Part shown: positions 8,873-17,955 of the stretch, one piece after another
Position numbering within the stretch: position 1 is the first letter of the stretch
Layout: every line of letters begins with the position of its first letter
From: Methanosarcina vacuolata Z-761
GTDB taxonomy: Archaea > Halobacteriota > Methanosarcinia > Methanosarcinales > Methanosarcinaceae
Direction: 5' to 3'
Assembly (NCBI RefSeq): GCF_000969905.1
Contig: NZ_CP009520.1
Location: 1,426,001-1,490,000, forward strand
DNA length: 64,000 nucleotides
Notes under the pieces: generated by a model
Told to the model about the DNA's origin: nothing
Database searches by the model: none
What the model saw: the letters and a program-made list of their open reading frames with translations, nothing else
Program-made: the position numbers and the translations under genes

Positions 8873-9620
8873 ATTCTTTGTTCTCAGTTTCCTTGTGTTT
8901 TGCAAGGATCTGCTGAACATAATTCTCAACTTCTTCAGGAACTAATTTCCTGAATTTCTTGTCCTGAAGCGACACAATACCTACCTCAAGGGTAGATGCA
9001 TCGAACTTGCCTTCGGCAGCTCTATAGAGTGCATCCATACCTAGAAGGATGGCCGCATCAATATTCATGTCTTGCCTGTACTCTGCTTCAAAGACCTCAA
9101 CGACTGCATTTCTGCCTGCGCCTATAGCTGTCGCCTTGTATTCCAGAAGAGCACCGCTCGGGTCAGTCTCAAAGAGCCTTGGCAGGTTGTCATCCACACC
9201 TGCAATCAGAAGTGCAGTTCCATATGGGCGAACTCCGCCGTATTGGGTGTAGGTTTGCTTGTGGTCGCAGATTTTCTTGGAGATAACCTCCACACCTATG
9301 GGTTCATCATAAGAAACCCTATTAACCTGCGCTTCTACACGAGCTCTGTCAACAAGGGAGCGGGCGTCTGCCACAAGCCCTGAGGTCGCAGCTCCTATGT
9401 GGTCGTCAATCTGAAAAATCTTTTCGATTGATTCGGCTTCTACAAGCCTGCTGGTTATTCGCTTGTCAACGAGCAGCACTACCCCGTCAGCTGCCTTGAT
9501 CCCCACGGCTGTTGTTCCCCTCTTGACCGCTTCGCGGGCATATTCTACCTGAAAAAGTCTTCCATCAGGGCTGAAAACCGTAATTGCCCTGTCATAGCCC
9601 ATCTGTGGTGCCATCTGCAT
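8871..9620 (-). CDS. psmA: Proteasome subunit alpha
   Basis: The alpha-type subunit of the archaeal 20S proteasome, forming the outer gating rings. It has 249 residues and starts [20 protein letters not shown], with the alpha signature [21 protein letters not shown] covering the H0 helix region used for gate control and docking of the PAN ATPase. [17 protein letters not shown] and [17 protein letters not shown] are standard alpha-subunit segments. The C-terminus is charged (KHKETENKE). The gene lies upstream of SBDS and the exosome genes as in many euryarchaea; the beta subunit is not in this window. Confidence 0.96.
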   Translation of the reverse strand: MQMAPQMGYDRAITVFSPDGRLFQVEYAREAVKRGTTAVGIKAADGVVLLVDKRITSRLVEAESIEKIFQIDDHIGAATSGLVADARSLVDRARVEAQVNRVSYDEPIGVEVISKKICDHKQTYTQYGGVRPYGTALLIAGVDDNLPRLFETDPSGALLEYKATAIGAGRNAVVEVFEAEYRQDMNIDAAILLGMDALYRAAEGKFDASTLEVGIVSLQDKKFRKLVPEEVENYVQQILAKHKETENKE

Positions 9621-10559
9621 ATTCCGTATCTCCCTTAATTTTTATTGTATATTGTTATTATCTTCCCGGCAAGAAACCGGTCTTTTTTCCTTTAAGGATC
9701 TCTGTCCGCAGGCTCGTAGCTAAATCACCGCCCTCCCCAAAAAGGCTTTGGTCAGTGATTGTGAACTGCTGCGAGGATATCCGAAAATTCAGGAGCTTTA
9801 AGTCCCCGACCCGGCATTCAGGTAAGGAAACCGACTTTTGATTTCCTATAACGTATTTCTTCCTTATTAGAGTTTTTTACCTTTTTTTCGGAACTTCCAA
9901 TCCTGAAATACTTTTCTCGGACGAAAACTGCGGGAAATACCCCAGTTACAGGGAATTCAAAGGCACTTATACCCTGCAAAACTTCTACCATACAAAGTAC
10001 GTTTTCCAGAATCTGGGTTCGCGCACTTCAGGAGCCTTTTTAATGGTTTTTAAGGTCCAGTTTCAATGTTAACTAAGTCTGCTAATAAAGTGTATTTACT
10101 CAGTTATAATGCTTGTGAGACCCGAAATTTTCTGTTGCTTAGAGTCGTATTTTGAGCCCTCTATAAAAGGGTTGTTGCTTCCACCGCTTCATTCTATACA
10201 GGGTTTCAATCTACGTTCCAATCAGACTCGTAATTGTATGAATTTTCTTCGGACCAGTTATTTTTTTGTCATATCAATGAACGTTATATTTGTTACGCTA
10301 ATATACTCATTAATATACTCATTCATCATAGTATATATCAGACAGCGTCCTGATAGTTTATTATAATAGTTTCCTCAAAGCCGAAGATTTTCAACCCTGG
10401 CACAAAGCCATTAATCGGAAAAGCTGCTTGATTTAATTTCCCGAATCCTGAAAATTTGAAGCTCTTAAATCACCGGGCGTTAATATCCTCAAATTCTAAG
10501 TTCATTTTTTCTGAGCCCTGCAGTTTAGCTTTGCAGAATCTTGCCCAGGTCATTATTCT
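9621..10559. other. Long gap between rnp2 and psmA, no gene recognised
   Basis: About 940 bp separate two genes that are adjacent in most euryarchaeal superoperons. No convincing protein frame is present; the longest plus-strand frame (10109-10366) has poor composition. The stretch 9700-9840 is more GC-rich than its surroundings and could encode an RNA, but I could not match it to RNase P RNA or SRP RNA consensus elements. Confidence 0.5.
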
Positions 10560-10931
10560 TCAGATGTTTTGGATTTTCCTGATTTCTGGCTCAAAGGCCG
10601 TATTCTGAAGAAATTTCTCGGTTGCCCTTTTAATCGTGCCTGAAGTTCCGAGTATATGCACAGTTGCCCTTTTTCCATTGACCCGTGTGAGAGTTGCCAG
10701 AGACGCTCTCGTTTCTTTTACTTTCGTATGAGAGCACTGGATAATACCTTTAGATTCTTCAAAACCGAGCACTTTGATATCACATTCACTTGCAGTAACG
10801 TCTCCAAGCAAGGAAGATGCCGAGGACATGACCTCTTTGACCAGGTCACTTCTGCTGACTGGCACTTCGAAAATCAGCTCAAAGGCCAGATAGCGTTTTT
10901 TCGCACGAAGCGAAGGAAGAAGGCGTTTCAA
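10560..10931 (-). CDS. rnp2: RNase P protein component 2 (Pop5-like)
   Basis: A protein subunit of archaeal RNase P, which removes 5' leaders from pre-tRNA together with the catalytic RNA. Its 123 residues include RAKKRYLAFELIFEVP at the N-terminus and KGIIQCSHTKVKETRASL in the middle, both typical of Rnp2/Pop5. It probably starts at TTG 10931, overlapping the rnp3 stop (TTGA) with GGAGGGAG about 7 nt before it, so the two RNase P proteins are translationally coupled. Pop5 and Rpp30 form a complex in the enzyme. Confidence 0.93.
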   Translation of the reverse strand: MKRLLPSLRAKKRYLAFELIFEVPVSRSDLVKEVMSSASSLLGDVTASECDIKVLGFEESKGIIQCSHTKVKETRASLATLTRVNGKRATVHILGTSGTIKRATEKFLQNTAFEPEIRKIQNI

Positions 10932-11647
10932 CAGTAATCTCCCTCCTCAAGAACCTCAATACCTTCTCTAATATAGCCGGGACCAGGGCGGTTCCTTGAG
11001 ATTATTCTTTCAGGCACAACAGTGATGGCTTCAAGGGCTTCGTCTTCTTCAAGCCCGCAGACTTCAGCCAGAGCAAGGGTCTCCATGGGAGAGCGAAGGT
11101 CAAAACAGGACATAGCACCACTTGAAAGAACAAGGGAAACATCGTACTTTCTGGCAAGGTCAAGGTTTGCTCTTAAATCCGATAACAGACGAACGCGCCT
11201 TGGCCCTCTTGAATGAAGGAGGGGCCTTATTGTCAGGCCGATTGCGACATCGTTTTCAGCTGCGGCCTTTGCAAGCACCTGGTTTAACCCACTGCTTTTA
11301 GCAAAAGCCGGGTGGTTCAGGATATCTACTCTCGGGTTTTCCAGAGCAGCCCTGTTGACGTTTTCTGAACCTCCGTGCACTATCAGGACATCCACGGACT
11401 TCCTGAATTTTCCAATAAGCCCGTGAAGTTTCGAGGGATTTTCCTCCACAAGCTCGATTCCCCTGAAAACCTCAAATCCGTTAGTAAAGGGCAATACAGG
11501 TTGTGATTGAGGAAGTTTATCAGAATGGTTTGCAAGCGCAATCCCGCTGTACCCTAAATGCCGGGCAAAAGCAGAAAGTTGCTCAACAGTATTTTCTCCA
11601 TCAGGCACTGCATGAACGCAAAAGTCATAGAATTTAGGTTTACCCAA
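10928..11647 (-). CDS. rnp3: RNase P protein component 3 (Rpp30-like)
   Basis: A TIM-barrel protein subunit of archaeal RNase P, partner of Pop5. The core reads KFYDFCVHAVPDGENTVEQL, followed by YSGIALANHSDKLP, DVLIVHGGSENVNRAALEN and VDILNHPAFAKSSGLNQ, all in the order expected for Rpp30. The frame is open further upstream, but the start is placed at TTG 11647: GGAGG lies 6 nt before it and the conserved region begins directly after. That gives 239 residues. The start lies inside the 3' end of the COG1325 gene, so the genes are tightly coupled. Confidence 0.92.
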   Translation of the reverse strand: MGKPKFYDFCVHAVPDGENTVEQLSAFARHLGYSGIALANHSDKLPQSQPVLPFTNGFEVFRGIELVEENPSKLHGLIGKFRKSVDVLIVHGGSENVNRAALENPRVDILNHPAFAKSSGLNQVLAKAAAENDVAIGLTIRPLLHSRGPRRVRLLSDLRANLDLARKYDVSLVLSSGAMSCFDLRSPMETLALAEVCGLEEDEALEAITVVPERIISRNRPGPGYIREGIEVLEEGDYC

Positions 11648-12083
11648 ACAACTCCTCCACAATAGCTCCGGCTTTTTCCCGGTTTTTCGGATAAGTCTCG
11701 ATCTTGACTTTTGCAGTGATCGCATCCGAGGAATCAGTCAGCCTCACCTGCTGTAAGTATGCAGCCTGCTTGTCAAAGCGGAGATGGAAGACTTGATCGT
11801 CGTCCAGCCTCTCGGGCATTTCTTCCCTCAGCTTTGCTACGTCTTCTTCGGAAAAGTTCTCTCGTACGAAGCGGGCAAAACTAAGACAGTCTGCCTTTCT
11901 TTTGAGCTGTACGCTCAGGATAGTAATGGGATTTCCATGATGCCCTTCGGCCTGGAGCTCTTCAATCAGTTTGCTTCCTTCCCGGACGCCGGCACCGGAT
12001 AAAAAAAAGTCCAGAGCCGCACGGACTCTGGATACGTCTTCGGTTGCGTGGGCGATCACACGCAGTATTATGTGATGAATCAC
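11640..12083 (-). CDS. COG1325 family RNA-binding (exosome-associated) protein
   Basis: A small protein of 147 residues from the archaeal family often annotated as 'exosome subunit' or DUF54, an alpha/beta fold related to ribosomal L5-like domains. Visible conserved stretches are [20 protein letters not shown] at the start, [18 protein letters not shown] in the middle and [18 protein letters not shown] towards the end. It starts at GTG 12083, overlapping the L15e stop by 4 bp (GTGA), and runs into rnp3. The invariable link with exosome and RNase P genes suggests a role in RNA processing, but its biochemical activity is not established from the sequence. Confidence 0.85.
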   Translation of the reverse strand: MIHHIILRVIAHATEDVSRVRAALDFFLSGAGVREGSKLIEELQAEGHHGNPITILSVQLKRKADCLSFARFVRENFSEEDVAKLREEMPERLDDDQVFHLRFDKQAAYLQQVRLTDSSDAITAKVKIETYPKNREKAGAIVEELFG

Positions 12084-12670
12084 TTGCCTCGACTCTGGTT
12101 TGCACGGATACTCGGTCTGGTCTTTTCAGTACCTTTTCCGCGTGTAGACATGCCTCTGCCCTTCCGGCCGGCACTGGTCTTACCCCTTGCGGCCCTGTCT
12201 CTGACGGAAGGATCGCATACCCAGTTAAGGCTCTTATCGCTCTTTATTACTGGGTGGAAGGGGTCTACAAGAATAACTTCAAACCACTTGTTCTTTCCGT
12301 CCTCCCCTACCCAGTAGGAGTTCAGGACTTCAAGGTTCGGGTATTTGCGGTCTGCACGGGCTTCGGCAATTCTCTGAATGCTCATGCCGCCTGTGATCTT
12401 GTTTACTCCCATTCTCTGAGTTCTTCTACCTCGGTTGAACCTAGTTTTACCAAGCCCTCCGCGGCGTACTTTTACTCTAGCGACGACAATGCCTTGCTTG
12501 GCTTTGTATCCAAGGGAGCGTGCCCTGTCGATTCGAGTTGGTCTTTCTATTCTGGTCACAGATCCCTGCTTTCTCCATACCTGCATGCGCTCCCAGCGGA
12601 GGTCATTCACGTAAGTTTCATCAGGGTTTTTCCATGCATCACGTACATATGTATAAAATGATTTTACCAA
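12080..12670 (-). CDS. rpl15e: 50S ribosomal protein L15e
   Basis: A large-subunit ribosomal protein, 196 residues and very basic. [18 protein letters not shown] at the N-terminus, [20 protein letters not shown] in the middle and the [13 protein letters not shown] motif are family signatures. The frame begins at GTG 12679, but TTG 12670 is preferred because archaeal L15e proteins start with (M)[12 protein letters not shown] and a GGTG tract sits 6 nt before it. First gene of the minus-strand superoperon; the 140 bp upstream contain a TTTAAATC stretch (around 12779-12787) that may be its TATA box. Confidence 0.93.
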   Translation of the reverse strand: MVKSFYTYVRDAWKNPDETYVNDLRWERMQVWRKQGSVTRIERPTRIDRARSLGYKAKQGIVVARVKVRRGGLGKTRFNRGRRTQRMGVNKITGGMSIQRIAEARADRKYPNLEVLNSYWVGEDGKNKWFEVILVDPFHPVIKSDKSLNWVCDPSVRDRAARGKTSAGRKGRGMSTRGKGTEKTRPSIRANQSRGK

Positions 12671-12815
12671 TTTAAACACCAGGTTTCACTTTTGTTTCAC
12701 GGTTCAGCCCTGCCTGCAGGACCACATTCCAACGGGACCTAATCCCGAAAATGAAACATGCGATAAACTGAACCATTTGATTTAAAGCTTTGCCCGTACA
12801 AAGCTCGATTAAGTG

Positions 12816-12950
12816 AAAAATCCACAAAAAAGAGAAAAATCCACAAAAAAGAGAAAAATCCACAAAAAAGAGAAAAATCCACAAAAAAGAGAAAAATCCA
12901 CAAAAAAGAGAAAAATCCACAAAAAAGAACGAAATCCACAAAATAGAGGA
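12816..12950. repeat. 19-bp tandem repeat, 7 copies
   Basis: The unit AAAAATCCACAAAAAAGAG is repeated nearly exactly seven times, the last copies slightly changed. It sits upstream of the L15e promoter region. Because 19 is not a multiple of 3, all three frames are open and give artefactual Lys-rich (plus) or Phe-rich (minus) frames. Confidence 0.95.
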
Positions 12951-13513
12951 AAGAGGGGACATATAGGATCCTCTTCAAATTGTATGGATAAAAGTAAATT
13001 TCATGTATTTGCTGGAAATATAGAAATTTAAAAACATAATCAAGTCTGAAAACAACATCAAGCGATGCATCAAACTTTATAACTGTATGATAAAATGGTT
13101 ATATATTTTTCGGGTTGGAAAATTATCCATTGAATTTGAAGAGGATACAAAAACATAAATTATGGTGAATATAATATAATTACTAAAGTTCCTGGGGAAG
13201 TAGGAAAGTAAGAGAATTCGATAAAACTCTCCAATTCATATATTCCTTACAAAATTGGGAGTTAAGGTTGAAAATTCTCTATTGAATTTGAAGAGATACG
13301 ATTCTTGTAGAAATGAGAGAAATATCGAGACAGGAAATTACCCAATTGTAGAAATAAAAATGGTTTTGATACAATCTGTCATCAAAGTCGAGTTAAATCT
13401 ATTATATTCAAATAATATTATATATTTATATAGTTGCAGTAGAAACACTTTAACGTTAATGAATCATCGACAGTAGGCATATTGCCTTCCTAGAGAGGAG
13501 CCTGAAGGGGCAT
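12951..13513. other. AT-rich gap before the histidine kinase
   Basis: About 560 bp with no gene. The text GAATTTGAAGAG(G)ATAC recurs near 13133 and 13278, giving a weak 145-bp direct repeat. The kinase ribosome-binding site (GAGAGGAG) lies at the end. Confidence 0.5.
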
Positions 13514-15694
13514 ATGAAACCAAAAACTGAAAAACTTCTAGCAAATAATCCGAATCCTGTGCTTAGTGTCGATAAGGATGGTACTGTTCTTTACTCAAAT
13601 GAAGCTAGTGAACCCTTATTGCAGGAATGGGGCACGAAAATAGGAGAAAAACTGCCGTCTTCTATCGAAGATTTAGTGCTAAAAACAGTTTTCAGGAATA
13701 TTCCGGAAACAAAGGAAGTTAGAGTGGGAAAAAGAGTATACCTGATCAATTTTTACCCTTTCCCGGAAGAAGGGTGTGTCAACGTTTATGGATTTGATAT
13801 AAGTAACCGTGCGGGCCTTGAAGAAAAACTGTGGGAATGTGAGGAAAAGTACCGCAGCATCGTAGAGACAGCAAACGAGGGTGTCTGGATTACCGACACT
13901 GAAGCAGTTACTACTTTTGTGAATCAAAAAATGGCAGAAATGATCGGGTACACAACGGAAGAAATGATCGGGAAATCAGCCTTTGACTTTATCTATAAAG
14001 ATGACATGGAAAATTTGCTTATCAGGATAAAATCCTTACAGACAGGCAGCAAAGAAAAAGGGTACGAAATGAAGTTCTGCCGCAAGGATGGCGGTATTGT
14101 CTGGTCGTTTGTGAGCTCTACGCCTCTTCTTGACGCAGAGGGAAAACATATCGGTAATATGAATATGCATTCTGATATTACCCAGCGCAAGAAAGCTGAA
14201 GAAGAGCTTAAAAGAACAAATGAGAAACTGGAGAAGTGGAACCAGGAAACAATAAACGAACGCCAACGTCTTTATAACGTGCTGGATACGCTGCCGGCAA
14301 TGATAATCCTGTTAACGTCTGACTATCATATCGCCTTTGCCAACCGCAGGTTCCGTAAAAGGTTCGGGGACCCAGGTGGCCGGCATTGCTATGAATATTA
14401 TTTTGGATTCACCCAACCGTGTGAATTCTGCGAATCACATAAAGTACTTGAAACCGGTCAACCTCATCATTGGGAGGTAAGCGGGCCGGATGGAAGCTTT
14501 TATGATGCCTATAATTTGCCGTTCACTGACGTTGACGGTTCTCCCATGATCCTTGAGATGGACATTGATGTCACCGAGCAAAAAAAAGCAGAAGAAAGAC
14601 TTCAAGAAAGTGAGGAGAGATACCGCAACATTGTAGAGACAGCAAACGAAGGCATAAGCATAATTGATGCTGAAGAGAGAATTACTTTCGTCAATAAGCA
14701 GATTGAAGATATGTTTGGTTACAGTTCAGAAGAACTCGTTGGCAGGCCTATGTGGAACTTTCTCAGTGATGAAAGTAAGGTTACTATCAAACATACTTTA
14801 AAAAAAGGATGGGAAAACGTCAATGAGAGTCTTGAAATTCAATTTATGCGTAAAGATGGCTCAGTTATATGGACTCATACAAATTCCAAATCTATTTTTG
14901 ATAAAGATGGCAAGTTTTTAGGAACTCTGAACCTTCATACTGACATCACCAAGCGAAAGGAAGTTGAAGAAGCTCTCAAAAACTTTGAGATTGCTCGTAA
15001 GAAGGAAATCCATCATAGAATCAAGAATAACCTTCAGGTAATCTCATCATTACTGGACCTTCAAGCTGAAAAGTTCAGAAATCGAAAGAATATCAATGAA
15101 TCGGAAGTCCTGGAAGCCTTCAGGGAGAGCCAGGACCGAGTGATATCAATGGCCCTTATCCATGAAGAACTGTATAGAGGTGAAGAGCTCGATAAACTTA
15201 ACTTTTCGCTATACATTAAGGAACTCGCTGACGCTCTTTTCTCGACTTACAGACTTGGTAATTTTGATGTCAGCTTAAGTATGGACCTGGAAGAAAATAT
15301 ATTACTTGACATGGACACAGCAGTTCCGTTAGGAATAATTGTCAATGAGCTTGTTTCCAATTCTCTTAAATACGCATTTCTCAACAGGGACAAAGGAGAA
15401 ATCCAAATCAAGTTTCATAAAGATAATAACAGAGAAAATAGAAGCAACATAGAAGAAAGCAAAAGCGAAGAATATAAGACTACAAGTTTTATATTAACAA
15501 TTTCCGATAACGGCGTGGGCATTTCTGAAGACCTTGATATCAAAGAACTTGATAGCCTGGGGCTTCAGCTTGTAATTTTCCTTGTCGACCAGCTAGATGG
15601 AAAACTTGAACTGAAAAAAGGAAATGGGACAGAGTTCATTATCAGGTTCACTGTAGTAGAAAAAAATAATCATCAGCATCAGCGCCACACTTAA
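13514..15694 (+). CDS. Soluble multi-PAS sensor histidine kinase (HisKA_2 type)
   Basis: A 726-residue sensor kinase without membrane segments. Four PAS modules are visible: a weak one at about 10-100, then about 112-235 (YRSIVETANEGVWITD), 250-365 and 370-490 (YRNIVETANEGISIID). The third carries a CYEYYFGFTQPCEFC motif, a cysteine pair suited to metal or haem binding or redox sensing. The dimerisation region is HisKA_2-like with KEIHHRIKNNLQ (H500/H501, one of them the phospho-acceptor). The HATPase domain has an N-box around 610-620 (NELVSNSLKY), a DNGVGI box and a terminal GTEFIIRF. No response regulator lies beside it, so the output partner is elsewhere. Cytoplasmic sensing is implied. 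Confidence 0.88.
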   Translation: MKPKTEKLLANNPNPVLSVDKDGTVLYSNEASEPLLQEWGTKIGEKLPSSIEDLVLKTVFRNIPETKEVRVGKRVYLINFYPFPEEGCVNVYGFDISNRAGLEEKLWECEEKYRSIVETANEGVWITDTEAVTTFVNQKMAEMIGYTTEEMIGKSAFDFIYKDDMENLLIRIKSLQTGSKEKGYEMKFCRKDGGIVWSFVSSTPLLDAEGKHIGNMNMHSDITQRKKAEEELKRTNEKLEKWNQETINERQRLYNVLDTLPAMIILLTSDYHIAFANRRFRKRFGDPGGRHCYEYYFGFTQPCEFCESHKVLETGQPHHWEVSGPDGSFYDAYNLPFTDVDGSPMILEMDIDVTEQKKAEERLQESEERYRNIVETANEGISIIDAEERITFVNKQIEDMFGYSSEELVGRPMWNFLSDESKVTIKHTLKKGWENVNESLEIQFMRKDGSVIWTHTNSKSIFDKDGKFLGTLNLHTDITKRKEVEEALKNFEIARKKEIHHRIKNNLQVISSLLDLQAEKFRNRKNINESEVLEAFRESQDRVISMALIHEELYRGEELDKLNFSLYIKELADALFSTYRLGNFDVSLSMDLEENILLDMDTAVPLGIIVNELVSNSLKYAFLNRDKGEIQIKFHKDNNRENRSNIEESKSEEYKTTSFILTISDNGVGISEDLDIKELDSLGLQLVIFLVDQLDGKLELKKGNGTEFIIRFTVVEKNNHQHQRHT

Positions 15695-15895
15695 ATGAGT
15701 AAAGAGTAATTTATTTTGGCTTGTAGAAAACCTATCTAAACCAGCTTCAAGAGGCTGAAAAGATTTAATTTATATTTGTAATATTCGGATTCTATTCTTA
15801 ATGTCAGATATTTACAGTTATTTCTTTATAGTGGTTCAGGAATCTGAATTTTTCATACTTCATTATCATTTGATTATCAAAAAGGAGACTTACTT
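15695..15895. other. Leader of the dehydratase gene
   Basis: 200 bp between the kinase and the dehydratase. A TTTAATTTATATTTG stretch at about 15763-15778 is a candidate TATA region. AAAGGAG at 15882-15888 supports the TTG start at 15896. Confidence 0.4.
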
Positions 15896-17137
15896 TTGGG
15901 AACAATTAGTGAAAAAATTTTTTCCCGGGCAGCGGGAGCAGAGGCAAAAGCAAACGATTTTGTCCTTGCAGATATTGATTACGCAATGGCGCATGACGGC
16001 ACCTCAGTACTTGCAGTTAATGCTTTTAAAGAAATGGAAATGGGGAAGGTCTGGGACCCCTCAAGGATTGTAATTCCTTTCGACCACATCGCGCCTGCAA
16101 ATAATGAAACATCAGCTACTTTGCAAAAAGAAATAAGGGAATGGGTAAAGGAGCAGGGGATTCCGAATTTTTATGAGCTTGGAGAAGGAATCTGTCATCA
16201 GGTACTCCCCGAAAATGGATTCGCACTGCCTGGAAAACTGGTTGTGGGCGCTGATTCACATTCCTGCACCTATGGGGCTTTCGGGGCTTTTGCTACAGGC
16301 GTGGGAGCTACCGATATGGCTGAAATTTTTGCTACAGGTAAGCTCTGGTTTAAGGTGCCTGAGAGTTTCAGGTTCACGGTTGAAGGAAGGCTTGGAAAAG
16401 GGGTTTATGCAAAAGACCTGACCCTTTACCTTATAGGGAAGACTGGTATCGATGGTGCCACCTATAAGGCTGTAGAGTTTTACGGACAGGCTATCTCCGA
16501 ATTATCGGTTTCCGGAAGAATGACCCTCTGCAATATGGCAATCGAAATGGGAGCAAAAACAGGGATTGTTCCACCTGACGAGAAAACCTTCGATTTCCTG
16601 AAAAATAGGGCAGTTGCTCCCTATGAGCCGGTTTATGCCGACAAGGACGCGGTCTATGTAAAAGAATCTGTCTTCTCTGCCGAGGATATTGAACCTCAGG
16701 TAGCCTGCCCGCATCAGGTTGACAATGTAAAACCTGTAGGAGATGTTGCAGGTACCCACGTAGACCAGGTTTTCATAGGGACGTGCACAAATGGCAGACT
16801 TGAAGACCTTGAGGTCGCAGCAGCAATTCTTAAAGGAAAAAAGGTTGCAGTCAGGACTATTGTAATTCCTGCATCTCGCACGACTCTCCTTGCAGCAATT
16901 GAGAACGGAACAATGGAAACTCTGCTCAAAGCAGGCATCACGCTTGCAACCCCTGGATGTGGGCCCTGTCTTGGCGCCCACCAGGGAGTGCTCGGAGAAG
17001 GAGAAGTCTGCCTTTCAACCGCAAACCGAAACTTTAAGGGCAGGATGGGAAAAGGTGGTTTTATCTACCTTGCATCCCCTGCAACCGCAGCAGCCTCGGC
17101 ACTGGCAGGAGAAATTACTGATCCAAGGACAGTTTGA
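15896..17137 (+). CDS. 3-isopropylmalate dehydratase / homoaconitase large subunit
   Basis: The large, [4Fe-4S]-bearing subunit of an aconitase-superfamily hydro-lyase. Members act either in leucine synthesis (isopropylmalate) or, in methanogens, on homocitrate-series acids for coenzyme B. The 413 residues contain [15 protein letters not shown], the cluster cysteines C297 (IGTCTNGR), C355 and C358 ([12 protein letters not shown]), and a C-terminal [22 protein letters not shown]. The start is TTG 15896, after AAAGGAG with suitable spacing; no ATG in this frame gives a full-length protein. The small subunit is not adjacent. LeuC versus HacA/AksD cannot be settled from this gene alone. Confidence 0.88.
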   Translation: MGTISEKIFSRAAGAEAKANDFVLADIDYAMAHDGTSVLAVNAFKEMEMGKVWDPSRIVIPFDHIAPANNETSATLQKEIREWVKEQGIPNFYELGEGICHQVLPENGFALPGKLVVGADSHSCTYGAFGAFATGVGATDMAEIFATGKLWFKVPESFRFTVEGRLGKGVYAKDLTLYLIGKTGIDGATYKAVEFYGQAISELSVSGRMTLCNMAIEMGAKTGIVPPDEKTFDFLKNRAVAPYEPVYADKDAVYVKESVFSAEDIEPQVACPHQVDNVKPVGDVAGTHVDQVFIGTCTNGRLEDLEVAAAILKGKKVAVRTIVIPASRTTLLAAIENGTMETLLKAGITLATPGCGPCLGAHQGVLGEGEVCLSTANRNFKGRMGKGGFIYLASPATAAASALAGEITDPRTV

Positions 17138-17244
17138 ATCTGAGTATTGAATGCCAAAGAATTCGATGTGAGCAGCCGGGCAGAATCGTTTGAAACCTGA
17201 TACATAGTTCTCAGGATTTTAAACTATCCTGCTTATCAGATTAT

Positions 17245-17335
17245 TTTCTACCTATTCCGGATTTTCTATCTATTCCTGATCTTCTACCTATTTCCGGATT
17301 TTCTACCTATCCCGGATCTTCTATCTATTATCTCT
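17245..17335. repeat. 18-bp tandem repeat, about 5 copies
   Basis: Degenerate copies of TTTTCTACCTATTCCGGA fill the gap after the dehydratase gene (17138-17441). It is unrelated in sequence to the other tandem repeats of the window. Confidence 0.8.
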
Positions 17336-17441
17336 TTAGATCTATTTTCTGTCTTTCCGAGGTATCTGTACAAAAATTCTAATTATATCCAGCGGGCATT
17401 TATACCATGAATCGTATATATTTTGGACAGGAGGGAAAACT

Positions 17442-17657
17442 ATTACTGAAGAACTTAGTCACGATAACCTTTCACATTTGATTGAGCACTGGATCGAGCA
17501 TAACGAAAGCCACATTGAAAGTTTCAAAGAATGGGCTCAGAGAGCCAAAAAAGATGGTTTTCTTGAAGCTTCCGAGGATATCCTTGAAGCTGCCAGTAAA
17601 ATGGAGGAAGCAAATAAACATCTTAATAAAGCAAAAGAAGGACTTTTCCATAAGTGA
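17442..17657 (+). CDS. Small helical protein with apparent ATT start
   Basis: A 71-codon reading frame encoding an acidic, His-rich, all-helical protein: ITEELSHDNLSHLIEHW at the start, then IEHNESHIESFKEWAQRAKK and KMEEANKHLNKAKEGL at the end. It looks like a genuine gene, with coherent amphipathic helices and codon use like its neighbours. GGAGG (17430-17434) lies exactly 7 nt before ATT 17442. No ATG or GTG lies in frame upstream before a stop, and the only canonical option is TTG 17478, which has no ribosome-binding site and would remove the first 12 residues. The function is unknown; the repeated histidines could bind metal. Confidence 0.7.
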   Translation: MTEELSHDNLSHLIEHWIEHNESHIESFKEWAQRAKKDGFLEASEDILEAASKMEEANKHLNKAKEGLFHK

Positions 17658-17674
17658 AAAAAGCAAGAGCAAAC

Positions 17675-17810
17675 TCTTAAGAACTTCCTTCTAAAGCTGT
17701 ATCTTAAGAACTATTTCCTTCTAAAGCTGTATCTTAAGAACTATTTCCTTCTAAAGCTGTATCTTAAGAACTGTTTCCTTCTAAAGCTGTATCTTAAGAA
17801 CTATTCTTTA
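17675..17810. repeat. 30-bp tandem repeat, 4-5 copies
   Basis: Near-identical copies of a 30-bp unit built from CTGTATCTTAAGAAC and TATTTCCTTCTAAAG follow the small His-rich gene. Only single-base differences occur between copies, which suggests recent expansion. Confidence 0.95.
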
Positions 17811-17874
17811 AGAGCTCTGTGGCAGGATTTTCGCGTGGCGGGATTTCTGTCACTATTTTTGAGTTTCCTGGCAT

Positions 17875-17905
17875 AAAGGTGCTTTCAGGTGCCTTTATTT
17901 GTTTA
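17875..17905 (+). terminator. Candidate hairpin terminator
   Basis: AAAGGTGC (17875-17882) and GTGCCTTT (17889-17896) pair around a 6-nt loop with two G-T wobbles. A T-rich tract follows. It lies about 220 bp after the small plus-strand gene and just beyond the end of the minus-strand coiled-coil gene. Confidence 0.35.
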
Positions 17906-17955
17906 TTCCTTTTATTTGAAGAGTTACATGCTTATTTTTATATTTAATCAAACTT

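Noticed and set aside
9700-9840. Possible RNase P RNA or 7S RNA in a GC-rich patch
   Set aside because: I could not find the conserved core elements of either RNA by eye on either strand, so no RNA gene is called.
10193-10235. CRISPR-like text (GTTTCAATCTACGTTCCAAT)
   Set aside because: It resembles an archaeal CRISPR repeat at first sight but occurs once, with no spaced copies nearby.
10109-10366. 85-codon plus-strand frame in the rnp2-psmA gap
   Set aside because: No ribosome-binding site, poor composition and no recognisable domain; probably chance.
12672-13031. Phe-rich minus-strand frames and a Lys-rich plus-strand frame
   Set aside because: All arise from the 19-bp tandem repeat at 12816-12950, which is open in every frame.
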